A DNA stretch of 46,962 nucleotides from an uncultured Eubacteriales bacterium (GTDB lineage Bacteria; Bacillota; Clostridia; Christensenellales; UBA1242). The notes under the pieces are model-generated. The model had not been told where the DNA came from, did not search any database, and saw only the letters and a program-made list of their open reading frames with translations. The position numbers were made by a program, and so were the translations under genes. Positions 20,412 through 28,649 of the stretch are shown in pieces; the first letter of the stretch is position 1; each line of letters begins with the position of its first letter. The stretch lies in NCBI GenBank assembly GCA_949841245.1, contig CATKYT010000005.1, forward strand, positions 1-46,962, read 5' to 3'.

Positions 20412-21095
20412 TTAAATAGTGAAGTTAACTCTGACACCAGGTCCCATAGAAGAAGCCAAAGTTACACTTTTGATGTATTGACCTTTTGCTGCTGCTGGTT
20501 TTGCTTTTACAATAGCGTCCATAACAGTTGAAAAGTTTTCCATCAATTTTTCTTTTCCAAAACTTTTCTTTCCAATAATTACATGGATATTGTTTGTTTT
20601 GTCAAGTCTGTATTCAACTTTTCCGGCTTTAACATCTTTAATTGCCTTAGTAACATCAGGTGTAACAGTTCCGCTTTTTGGGTTTGGCATCAAACCTTTT
20701 GGTCCAAGAATTTTTGCAATTCTGCCCACAATACCCATCATGTCAGGAGTTGTGATGCAGACATCAAAATCCAACCAACCACCGTTGATTTTAGCAACCA
20801 TTTCTTCTGCGCCAACAAAATCAGCGCCTGCTTTTAATGCTTCGTCAGCCTTGTCACCACGAGCGATAACAAGAACTTTAACGCTTTTACCTGTTCCGTT
20901 TGGAAGAACAACAACACCACGAACTTGTTGGTCTGCATTTCTTCCGTCAACACCAAGTCTTACATGAAGTTCAACACTTTCATCAAACTTAGCAGTTGCA
21001 GTCTTTATAACATTTTCAACAGCAGATGAAACATCATAAGATGCTGTTTTGTCAAAACTTTCAAGAGTTTTTGTATATCTTTTACCTTTATTCAT
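20412..21095 (-). CDS. rplA: 50S ribosomal protein L1
   Basis: 227 aa; [21 protein letters not shown]...[36 protein letters not shown]. Confidence 0.98.
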   Translation of the reverse strand: MNKGKRYTKTLESFDKTASYDVSSAVENVIKTATAKFDESVELHVRLGVDGRNADQQVRGVVVLPNGTGKSVKVLVIARGDKADEALKAGADFVGAEEMVAKINGGWLDFDVCITTPDMMGIVGRIAKILGPKGLMPNPKSGTVTPDVTKAIKDVKAGKVEYRLDKTNNIHVIIGKKSFGKEKLMENFSTVMDAIVKAKPAAAKGQYIKSVTLASSMGPGVRVNFTI

Positions 21096-21107
21096 ACTTC
21101 ACCTCTC

Positions 21108-21533
21108 TTAGTCCACAACTTCAACGCCCATACTTCTTGCAGCACCAGCAATCATAGACATAGCACTTTCAATTGAAGAAGCGTTAAGGTCAGGCATCTT
21201 AGTTTCAGCGATTTTTCTAATCTGCTCTTTTGTAATTTTTCCGACTTTTTGTTTGTTTGGTTTTGCAGAACCTTTTCCAAGACCAATTGCCTTTTTAATA
21301 AGGACTGCAGCAGGTGGAGTTTTCAATTCGAATGTGAAACTTCTGTCTTCATAGATAGTAATCACAACAGGAATGATAAATCCTGCCTGAGAAGCGGTTT
21401 TGTCATTGAATTCTTTAACAAAGCCTGCGATGTTGATACCATGAGGTCCAAGAGAAGAACCTACTGGTGGTCCAGGGGTGGCTTTGCCCGCTTCAAGTTG
21501 CAATTTAACCATTGCTTTAACTTTCTTTGCCAT
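21108..21533 (-). CDS. rplK: 50S ribosomal protein L11
   Basis: 141 aa; [35 protein letters not shown]. Confidence 0.98.
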   Translation of the reverse strand: MAKKVKAMVKLQLEAGKATPGPPVGSSLGPHGINIAGFVKEFNDKTASQAGFIIPVVITIYEDRSFTFELKTPPAAVLIKKAIGLGKGSAKPNKQKVGKITKEQIRKIAETKMPDLNASSIESAMSMIAGAARSMGVEVVD

Positions 21534-21652
21534 TTTTCCCTCCTAATGTGGTGTAATTTGAGCCATGGCTTGACTCTCCCACAAAATTAAAGCCTTTTAA
21601 TGTCATACTCAGGACAAATATTTTAATGATTTACATCAAAAAATATCAAAAA

Positions 21653-21868
21653 TTAAATCATGCGAATAATATCTTCTTTTTTTGCAAGTTTTTCACAACC
21701 TTCATGAAGTGAATCCCAAAAAGGCTTTTCAGAAAGCGGTGGAGATGGTGGAAGATGATCGTGATCTCTTCGGCAGTATGCTTCTGTTATTTTTTCTAAT
21801 GTTTTAGAATCATAACCAAAAATTTTTTCTTCTGAACTTTTGATCTTTTCATATTGAGATCTATTCAT
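21653..21868 (-). CDS. Small ORF of unknown function between nusG and rplK
   Basis: 71 aa MNRSQYEKIKSSEEKIFGYDSKTLEKITEAYCRRDHDHLPPSPPLSEKPFWDSLHEGCEKLAKKEDIIRMI; AAGGGAGAAATT-ATG; about 10 nt from the nusG stop. Confidence 0.65.
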   Translation of the reverse strand: MNRSQYEKIKSSEEKIFGYDSKTLEKITEAYCRRDHDHLPPSPPLSEKPFWDSLHEGCEKLAKKEDIIRMI

Positions 21869-21878
21869 AATTTCTCCC

Positions 21879-22409
21879 TTATCCCTGAATTTTGTGAACT
21901 TGACTGAATTCAAGTTCCACATTATTTTCTCTGCCAAACATCTCAACGCTGACTGTAACAAGTCCACCTTCTGCATTTACAGAAACGATGTTTCCAATCA
22001 TTTTGTCAAGTGGACCTTCAATGATTTCCACTTTATCACCAACTTCAAGATCGGTTTCAACTTTGATTTTTTCCAGTCTAAGTTTCATAACTTCTTCTTC
22101 TGTCAAAGCAAGAGGTCTGCCCTTAGGTCCAACAAAACCAGTGATGCCACGAGTTCTTGTAACATTGTGCCAAAGGTCGTCACCATAAATCATTTTGACT
22201 AAAAGATAGCAAGGCATACTTTTTCTTGTAACCAATTTCTTTTTGCCATTTTTTTCTTCAATGACATCTTCTTCTGGAATAATGATGTCAAAAATTCTGT
22301 CTTGCAAATTAAACTTTTCAACAACTGTTTCAAGGTTTTCCTTTGCCACATTTTCATATCCTGAAAATGTGTGAAGCACATACCATTTTGGTTCTGGTGA
22401 ATGTTCCAT
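21879..22409 (-). CDS. nusG: Transcription termination/antitermination factor NusG
   Basis: 176 aa; KWYVLHTFSGYENVAKENLE...VGDKVEIIEGPLDKMIGNIVSVNAEGG. Confidence 0.97.
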   Translation of the reverse strand: MEHSPEPKWYVLHTFSGYENVAKENLETVVEKFNLQDRIFDIIIPEEDVIEEKNGKKKLVTRKSMPCYLLVKMIYGDDLWHNVTRTRGITGFVGPKGRPLALTEEEVMKLRLEKIKVETDLEVGDKVEIIEGPLDKMIGNIVSVNAEGGLVTVSVEMFGRENNVELEFSQVHKIQG

Positions 22410-22454
22410 AAAAATTTACTCCTTAAAATATTTCAAATAAAAGGTCTTTTTCAA

Positions 22455-22862
22455 TTATGATAAAAGTCCTGAAAGCCATCCAAGCAAAGTGTTTACGCCA
22501 AACAAGAAAACACCAAAGATAAGAACGAAAGCAATAACAATTCCAGTTTTCTTGACAACATCAGGAAAAGTTGGCCAAGTAACCTTTTTAAGTTCGGACA
22601 TAATTTCTTTAATTCGTCTGCCAAAACTCTTTTTTTCTTTGTCTTTCTTTTTGCTTTTTTTCTTGTCTTTAGACTTGTCTTTTTCTGGTTGTTTGCCAGT
22701 TTTCTTTTCGTCTTTTACCTTTTTGTCTTTTGCAGGCGCTTCTGTAACAACATTACCTTCATAAATATCGGTGCGCTTTTCTTCTGTCATTTGTTGAAGT
22801 TCCGCTTCCATGTTCTGTTGTTTAACAGGTTTTTGCTTTTTCTTAGCCTTTGACTTAGACAT
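22455..22862 (-). CDS. secE: Preprotein translocase subunit SecE (long charged N-terminus)
   Basis: About 135 aa; KEIMSELKKVTWPTFPDVVKKTGIVIAFVLIFGVFLFGVNTLLGWL; between rpmG and nusG. Confidence 0.92.
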   Translation of the reverse strand: MSKSKAKKKQKPVKQQNMEAELQQMTEEKRTDIYEGNVVTEAPAKDKKVKDEKKTGKQPEKDKSKDKKKSKKKDKEKKSFGRRIKEIMSELKKVTWPTFPDVVKKTGIVIAFVLIFGVFLFGVNTLLGWLSGLLS

Positions 22863-22879
22863 AACATCCTCCAAAAAAA

Positions 22880-23041
22880 TTACTTTGTTTCTTTATGCTT
22901 TGTGCGTTTATTACATCTTGGGCAATACTTATTGATTTCAATTCTTTCAGCATTAGCAGAAGTGTTTTTTTCGGTGGAATAGTTTCTTTCTTTACATTCT
23001 GTGCATTCCAATGTGATGATTTTGCGTTTTGGTGCTGCCAT
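22880..23041 (-). CDS. rpmG: 50S ribosomal protein L33 (CxxC/CxxC form)
   Basis: 53 aa [58 protein letters not shown] upstream; missing from the ORF track because of length. Confidence 0.95.
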   Translation of the reverse strand: MAAPKRKIITLECTECKERNYSTEKNTSANAERIEINKYCPRCNKRTKHKETK

Positions 23042-23061
23042 TTTAAATCTCCTAACAAAAA

Positions 23062-23090
23062 AACTAACACCCTTTGAAAAAGTGTCAGTT
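23062..23090 (-). promoter_or_regulatory. 5' leader hairpin of the rpmG operon (9 bp plus U-tract)
   Basis: Minus strand AACTGACAC-TTTTTCAAAGG-GTGTTAGTT-TTTTT immediately before the rpmG SD. Confidence 0.6.
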
Positions 23091-23092
23091 TA

Positions 23093-23121
23093 AATATATC
23101 ATACAATGCCATCTAAGTCAA
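23093..23121 (-). promoter_or_regulatory. Promoter of the rpmG-secE-nusG-rplK-rplA operon
   Basis: Minus strand TTGACT-17 nt-TATATT. Confidence 0.75.
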
Positions 23122-23149
23122 GTGATTTTCCAAATATATTGAAAATATT

Positions 23150-24040
23150 TTAGTTGTCGCCCTTACCTGCTCCTTCTGAAATTAAAGGCAAATTAGAATT
23201 AACTGCTTTTTCATTCATTTTGATGTGAGCCTTGTTGCAAACAGCCCTTTTAAGACAAATAGCCAACGATTCGGCAGTTGAAACTTTTTGACTTTTATAA
23301 TTAGGCTTTTCTGCAATAGGAAATTTCCAAAATGAAACAGTATATGAGGCATAGTTTAATCTTTCATCAAAATTTTCAAATCCCTTATAATTGGAAATAA
23401 GCGGAAATTCCTCACATGAAGTAATTTCAAATGCATCAAAACTTTTTAAAAAATCAAAATATTTTTTTTCAATATATTGCTCATGAGATTTATTAAAAGT
23501 CAATTTATTTCCAATCTTTGATTTAAAAGCAGAAGAATAATGTTCATCAGCAAACGCTTCTTCCACCTTAACTCTTTCTTTGCTTAAAAACTGGTCAAAA
23601 AGTTCCAAAGTCATGCGAGTGATTACTTCTCCATAATTCAAGCAATTGGAATAATAAGGAAGATGAATGTAAAAGGTTTTTAAAACAGGAATATAAGATT
23701 GTTCATCTTTAACCTTATATTTTTGAATTAAAGATTTTTGTTTTTCGCTGTTTACATCCAATGCTGCAATTTTTTTGTTTTCATATAAAGGTTGCAATGA
23801 AAAAGATTTAAATTGTTTTTTCCCAACTATCACATTTATTGCTTTTGGCTTTTCTTTTAAAGTTAAATTTGTCCGAGAAGAAGCAAGTGGCATTCCTAAA
23901 ACAATTTTATTCTTTTCAGGAAAATATCTTTCATTGCCAGGTGTAATGTTTACCATCCCTTCTGAGCCTGCACGCATAACCAAAAGTTTTTCTCTTAAAA
24001 TTTCATAAACTTCTTTAAATTGTTCTTCATTTAATTTCAT
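23150..24040 (-). CDS. Hypothetical protein
   Basis: 296 aa from ATG 24040 with GGAGTAAAAAT before it. Confidence 0.75.
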   Translation of the reverse strand: MKLNEEQFKEVYEILREKLLVMRAGSEGMVNITPGNERYFPEKNKIVLGMPLASSRTNLTLKEKPKAINVIVGKKQFKSFSLQPLYENKKIAALDVNSEKQKSLIQKYKVKDEQSYIPVLKTFYIHLPYYSNCLNYGEVITRMTLELFDQFLSKERVKVEEAFADEHYSSAFKSKIGNKLTFNKSHEQYIEKKYFDFLKSFDAFEITSCEEFPLISNYKGFENFDERLNYASYTVSFWKFPIAEKPNYKSQKVSTAESLAICLKRAVCNKAHIKMNEKAVNSNLPLISEGAGKGDN

Positions 24041-24173
24041 ATTTTTACTCCGCATGGTATTTTATTCAAAATAAACACATTTGTCAACCCTTTTTACAAA
24101 AATAAAAACAAAAGCAAGGTTTGCTTTTATTTCAATCACATAAAAAAATCACAACAAATGCTGTGATTTAAAA

Positions 24174-24440
24174 TTAACCTTCAACAACTGCATCAATATA
24201 CATTGCAGTTTCATTTGGTCTGCATTTTTCAGCAAAAATTTCCAACCTTGTAGGGTCATTATATTCAGTTTCATATTTAAGAGCATAAGAAAAATAAACT
24301 TTTAAAATTTCTTTTGCATATAAATATGCTTCTGACATATTGTCACCTTTTGTGTATATTCCAAGGTCAGGAAAGAAAACTTGGAAACCATCTTCTTCTT
24401 TGACGAAAATAGCAGGATATAAAAACTGATATTTTTTCAT
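24174..24440 (-). CDS. HicB-like family protein (no HicA partner seen)
   Basis: 88 aa; YPAIFVKEEDGFQVFFPDLGIYTKGDNMSEAYLYAKEIL is the HicB partial RNase H-like fold pattern. Confidence 0.65.
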   Translation of the reverse strand: MKKYQFLYPAIFVKEEDGFQVFFPDLGIYTKGDNMSEAYLYAKEILKVYFSYALKYETEYNDPTRLEIFAEKCRPNETAMYIDAVVEG

Positions 24441-24510
24441 AAAAACTCCCAAACCACTTACTTATAGTTTGATTTTAACACAAAAATATAATTTTTCAAA
24501 ACAAAAATAA

Positions 24511-24541
24511 AAAAAATATCGCATTTTTGCGATATTTTTAG
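24511..24541. terminator. Rho-independent terminator
   Basis: AAAAATATCGCA-TTTT-TGCGATATTTTT. Confidence 0.8.
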
Positions 24542-24792
24542 CGTTCCATTGTTGGATCTTTAACTTCTACTTTTCCATCGTTTATTGGAAATTCAAAACC
24601 TTTATTATTGTTAAACCAACCTATTGGGGCTGTATTAAGGTCTTTATCGTTATGTTCAGTTTCTTTGATTCCTTTTAAATTAAGCCATTCTGAAAGATCT
24701 TCTGGTTTACAAGCACCAAAAACAATTGTTGTACCTTGTTTAACAGTTTCAGGTGCTTTAATTACAACACCTTCTTCTAACTTTGCTTTCAT
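24538..24792 (-). CDS. Small hypothetical protein
   Basis: 84 aa, ACGGAGG SD upstream, terminator downstream. Confidence 0.65.
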   Translation of the reverse strand: MKAKLEEGVVIKAPETVKQGTTIVFGACKPEDLSEWLNLKGIKETEHNDKDLNTAPIGWFNNNKGFEFPINDGKVEVKDPTMER

Positions 24793-24899
24793 AGTCAATT
24801 ACCTCCGTAATCTTTTCTTGATGACCTTATAATAACACATTTTTCTTTATTTGTAAATACTTTTTTGAAAAATTTTTTTAAGAAATTTTTGAACCAGAT

Positions 24900-26675
24900 T
24901 TACATCTTTTCCACACTGTCAATACCAAGTGTCCATAAAGCTTTTTCTAAACATGACTTAACTAAATTGCAAAGAGCAAGCATACTTGACTTTTTGTTTT
25001 GGTCATTCTCAGTCAAAATCTTATGATTGTTATAGAAAGTGGAAAATGCACTTGCAAGGTCAAAAGTTGACAAACAAAGGTTATTTAGCGAATATGTTTC
25101 ATAAGCAATTTGATAAGAAGAAATAAGTTTGATAAGAGCCAAAATAATGTTTCTTTCATCATCATTTTCCACTTCAACTTTTCCGCCTTTAAACTCACCT
25201 TTGACAAGCAAAGAGTTGATGCGTGCAATTGTATATTGAATATATGGTCCAGTTTTTCCGTCAAAAGACAAAAACTTTTCCATGTCAAAAACATAATCTT
25301 TTGCCACCGTGTTGGAAAGGTCCCCAAACTTCATTGCTCCAACACCTATTCGTCTTGCAAGTTCATTGTCACCCACGATGCCATTTTCGGCAAGTTTGGC
25401 ACTTGCACTTTCCACAAGCATATTTACAACATCTTTAAGTTTAACAACTCCGCCTGCTCTGGTTTTGAAAGGTTTGCCGTCACGACCATTCATTGTTCCA
25501 AATGCAACATGAGTAAGTTTTTGTTTTTCTGGCGAAATTCCAGAAAGTTTACAGCATCTGAACACCTGCTCGAAATGCACGCTTTGACGATTATCTGTAA
25601 TATAAACAATTTCATCTGGATTAAATTCTTTGTTGCGCATTAATATTGTGGCAATGTCAGTTGTTGCATACAAATCTCCACCATTATATTTCTTAATAAT
25701 CGCAGGTGGCATTGGATTTTTATATCGCTGTGGCTCATCTTCACTTTTCTTAGGAATAGGCACATGCTCGCCTTCACGAGCCACATCAACAACCAAAGCG
25801 CCTTCACTTTCACGAGCCAATTTTTTGTCAACAAAGATGTTTATGGCATTGTCAATGTAAGGGAAAGAATCACTTTCTCCTAAATACAACTCAAAAGTGG
25901 CGTTTAAAAGATTGTAATTTTTTTCAATTTCACAAACAGATAATTTTCTTATCTTATTATATATAGAAAAATAAGGTTCTTTTTTTTGTTGAATGAAAAG
26001 AGTGTATTCATCTGCCAACTTTTTAAATTCTTCATCTTCATCTTTGCGTTTGCTTGCTTTTGGATATTCTTCATTCAAAACATCAAGTGTAACATTTTTA
26101 AGTTCCAATTCAGTTAAATTAGCATTCTTTGCAAAAAACTGATCCAAAAATCCATCTTGATGAAGTTGCAAAATTGTCAATCCCATTTGAAGTCCAAAAT
26201 CACCAAGATGCACATCAGAAATCGTCTTGTCGCCCATAACCATGTGCAAACGCTTTAATGCTTCCCCAACAATTGGCGAACGCAAATGTCCCACATGCAA
26301 TTCTTTTGCCACATTTGCCCCACCATAATCAAAGAAAATAAGTCTTGGATTTTTCACTTTTTCTATACCAGAATTTTTATCTGTTAAAACAAACTCTGCA
26401 AAGTTTGAAAGTGCTTTATCTGAAACTTTAACATTAATAAAACCTGGCATAACGGCAGAAAATTCAAATTCATCATTTTTAATGTTTTCCACGATTTTTG
26501 TCGCCACATCTAAAGGTTTGCACCCTATACTTTTTGCCACAATCATGGCAAAATTACTTTGGAAATCACAAAGTTCTGGACGATTGGAAAAAGAAACTGC
26601 AAGCCCATCACAAGAATATCCCAACTTTTTGACAGCGACACTTAAAATTTCGGTTATTTGTTCTTTAAAATTCAT
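24900..26675 (-). CDS. argS: Arginyl-tRNA synthetase
   Basis: About 591 aa; DYGGANVAKELHVGHLRSPIVGEALKRLH, and GKTGPYIQYTIARINSLL. Confidence 0.97.
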   Translation of the reverse strand: MNFKEQITEILSVAVKKLGYSCDGLAVSFSNRPELCDFQSNFAMIVAKSIGCKPLDVATKIVENIKNDEFEFSAVMPGFINVKVSDKALSNFAEFVLTDKNSGIEKVKNPRLIFFDYGGANVAKELHVGHLRSPIVGEALKRLHMVMGDKTISDVHLGDFGLQMGLTILQLHQDGFLDQFFAKNANLTELELKNVTLDVLNEEYPKASKRKDEDEEFKKLADEYTLFIQQKKEPYFSIYNKIRKLSVCEIEKNYNLLNATFELYLGESDSFPYIDNAINIFVDKKLARESEGALVVDVAREGEHVPIPKKSEDEPQRYKNPMPPAIIKKYNGGDLYATTDIATILMRNKEFNPDEIVYITDNRQSVHFEQVFRCCKLSGISPEKQKLTHVAFGTMNGRDGKPFKTRAGGVVKLKDVVNMLVESASAKLAENGIVGDNELARRIGVGAMKFGDLSNTVAKDYVFDMEKFLSFDGKTGPYIQYTIARINSLLVKGEFKGGKVEVENDDERNIILALIKLISSYQIAYETYSLNNLCLSTFDLASAFSTFYNNHKILTENDQNKKSSMLALCNLVKSCLEKALWTLGIDSVEKM

Positions 26676-26705
26676 TTTATTCTCCAAGTAAAACTTAATT
26701 ATTAA

Positions 26706-26734
26706 ATTATAAAAAATAAAAATAATTTTGTCAA
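26706..26734 (-). promoter_or_regulatory. Promoter of argS
   Basis: Minus strand TTGACA-17 nt-TATAAT. Confidence 0.8.
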
Positions 26735-26754
26735 CCTATTTATCTTTCCAACAA

Positions 26755-26781
26755 AAAAGGCTGAAAAATCCAGCCTTAAAT
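26755..26781. terminator. Terminator downstream of recR
   Basis: AAGGCTG-GATTTTT-CAGCCTT then T-run on the minus strand. Confidence 0.75.
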
Positions 26782-27369
26782 TTCTTGTCTTTGTTCCAAT
26801 GCTTTTTCAAGTGTAACTTCATCAGCAAATTCAATATCACTTCCCATTGAAATGCCTTGTGCAAGTCTTGTAACTTTTACACCCAAAGGTTTTAAAAGTC
26901 TTGCAATATACATTGCAGTGGCTTCCCCTTCCACATTTGGATTTGTCGCCATAATTACTTCCTTGACGCCATTTTTATTGACACGAGCCAAAAGTTCCTT
27001 AATTTTTAAATCATTTGGACCTTTGTTTTCCAACGGATTGATTGTGCCAAACAATACATGATAAACTCCATCAAAACTTTTAACTTTTTCCATGGAAATA
27101 ATGTCTTTTGGTTCTTGCACAACACAGATAAGTTTGTTGTTTCTGCGTTGACAAATTGGACAAACATCACTTGAACTGTAATTTCCACATTCTTTGCAAA
27201 GTCTGACTTTATCCTTAACTTCCAAAATTGCCTTAGCAAAATTTTCTGCTTTGTCTTTGTTGTTTTCAATAATATAAAAAGCATAGCGTTGTGCAGTCTT
27301 TTTTCCGACCCCTGGCAACGCTCTGAAATATTCAATCAATCTTTCAATAGGCTCATCAAATTCGTTCAT
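26776..27369 (-). CDS. recR: Recombination protein RecR
   Basis: Starts MNEFDEPIERLIEYFRALPGVGKKTAQRYAFYI; Cys4 zinc finger CKECGNYSSSDVCPIC; Toprim region. Confidence 0.97.
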   Translation of the reverse strand: MNEFDEPIERLIEYFRALPGVGKKTAQRYAFYIIENNKDKAENFAKAILEVKDKVRLCKECGNYSSSDVCPICQRRNNKLICVVQEPKDIISMEKVKSFDGVYHVLFGTINPLENKGPNDLKIKELLARVNKNGVKEVIMATNPNVEGEATAMYIARLLKPLGVKVTRLAQGISMGSDIEFADEVTLEKALEQRQEI

Positions 27370-27526
27370 AACACTCCGTTTCGCCGCCAAACAAAATCGT
27401 GCTCTGTCCATCAAGTAAGTAAAATAATCCGCTGGCGATTTGCGGCGACTTTAAATTAGTTTTGTTCAAAGTTCCACATAAACAAAAAAACTTATATTTA
27501 CTTGTTTTCTTAAAGTAAGTGGCTTG

Positions 27527-27844
27527 TTACATTCCTAAATTAGGCAATTTTGTTTGTTCATCAGCAGTAATCTTTGAAATGCAATCATTTACAGCAGAAA
27601 CCACCAAATCTTCCAACATTTCCACATCTTCAGGGTCCACAACTTCTGGTTTAATTTTTACGCTTTTAACAATCTTATTGCCAGTCATAACAACTTCAAC
27701 CATGCCACCACCCACTGATGATTGATATTCTGTTGAATCAATTTCTTCACGAATTCTTTTCATGTCTTCTTGCATTTTTTGTGCTTGGCGCATAAGTTGT
27801 TGCATATTTCCGCCACCAAATCCACCACCAAATCCGTATCCCAT
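27527..27844 (-). CDS. YbaB/EbfC nucleoid-associated protein
   Basis: 105 aa; NMQQLMRQAQKMQEDMKRIREEIDSTEYQSSVGGGMVEVVMTGN. Confidence 0.95.
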   Translation of the reverse strand: MGYGFGGGFGGGNMQQLMRQAQKMQEDMKRIREEIDSTEYQSSVGGGMVEVVMTGNKIVKSVKIKPEVVDPEDVEMLEDLVVSAVNDCISKITADEQTKLPNLGM

Positions 27845-27845
27845 T

Positions 27846-28298
27846 TTAAAAATCTCCTTTATATTTATATTTTCTCAAAACATCAACTGCGTCATCTCTA
27901 AGTATGTTTACAATCTCAATTTTGCGATTTTTTATGTTTTCTGCCATTTTTTCTGACGAAATCATAACTTCTTCACATATATATTTATTACTGTCTTCTA
28001 ACCTTGCTCCAAAAACAATTTTATTAATGTTTTCATATAGTATTGCTCCCATACACATTGGGCAAGGTTCACAACTGCTGTAAATCGTACAGCCTTTCAA
28101 CTCTCCACAAAGAATTTTTTTATTTTTAGCATCTTGAATAGCAATCAGTTCTGCATGACAAAATGGAGTATCATTTTCTATTTTCCTGCTGTCGCTTCTG
28201 CCAATAATCCCCCCGCTGTTAACAATTATTGCACCATAAGGGTAAGTCGCAGATTTTGAAAGTTCAATTGCTATTTTCAAATAATCTTCGTCAGTCAA
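27846..28298 (-). CDS. CMP/dCMP-type nucleoside or tRNA deaminase
   Basis: 150 aa; CHAELIAI and SSCEPCPMCMGAILY zinc-binding motifs. Confidence 0.88.
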   Translation of the reverse strand: MTDEDYLKIAIELSKSATYPYGAIIVNSGGIIGRSDSRKIENDTPFCHAELIAIQDAKNKKILCGELKGCTIYSSCEPCPMCMGAILYENINKIVFGARLEDSNKYICEEVMISSEKMAENIKNRKIEIVNILRDDAVDVLRKYKYKGDF

Positions 28299-28310
28299 AG
28301 TTTGCTCCTT

Positions 28311-28649
28311 TTAATCTTCAATTTCAACTTTGTTTCCAAAGAAAGTTGTAATTTTTTTTATGTCTTTTTCCGTTTTTTGTTGTGCATTTTCAAATTTCAC
28401 AACTTCAAACTGTAAGTCCAGACCTTGCCAACGAATGGCACTTTCGATGTCTTTTCTCCCACTTTCCAAAACATCAATCAAAAAGTTGTCGCTGGATCGA
28501 ATGACCAATTTCCCATCTTCAATTTTGGCATTTGTGATGTCACCACATGCCACATGAAGTGAAACTTTTTTATGTTCTTTAAGATAAAGCACCACTTTTC
28601 CCCAAACATTGCTGGCTGAAACCTTGGTTACATCTTTTTCAATTTTCAG
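28311..28649 (-). CDS. dnaX: Shifted-frame C-terminal extension of DnaX (tau-like tail)
   Basis: Read in the frame entered by adding one A at the A9 run: ...VKKKLKIEKDVTKVSASNVWGKVVLYLKEHKKVSLHVACGD...TFFGNKVEIED. Confidence 0.7.
   Translation of the reverse strand: MKIEKDVTKVSASNVWGKVVLYLKEHKKVSLHVACGDITNAKIEDGKLVIRSSDNFLIDVLESGRKDIESAIRWQGLDLQFEVVKFENAQQKTEKDIKKITTFFGNKVEIED

Noticed and set aside
20583-20967. ORFs of 84 and 125 aa antisense to rplA
   Set aside because: rplA is unambiguous; no independent promoter or SD evidence for the antisense ORFs.
26676-26760. T-box or other riboswitch upstream of argS
   Set aside because: The leader is very short, with a consensus promoter about 30 nt before the ATG; no room for a T-box.
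27370-27526. SRP (scRNA) gene near dnaX-recR
   Set aside because: The conserved GGAAG...AGCAGC domain IV signature was not seen in the dnaX-ybaB-recR intergenic regions.
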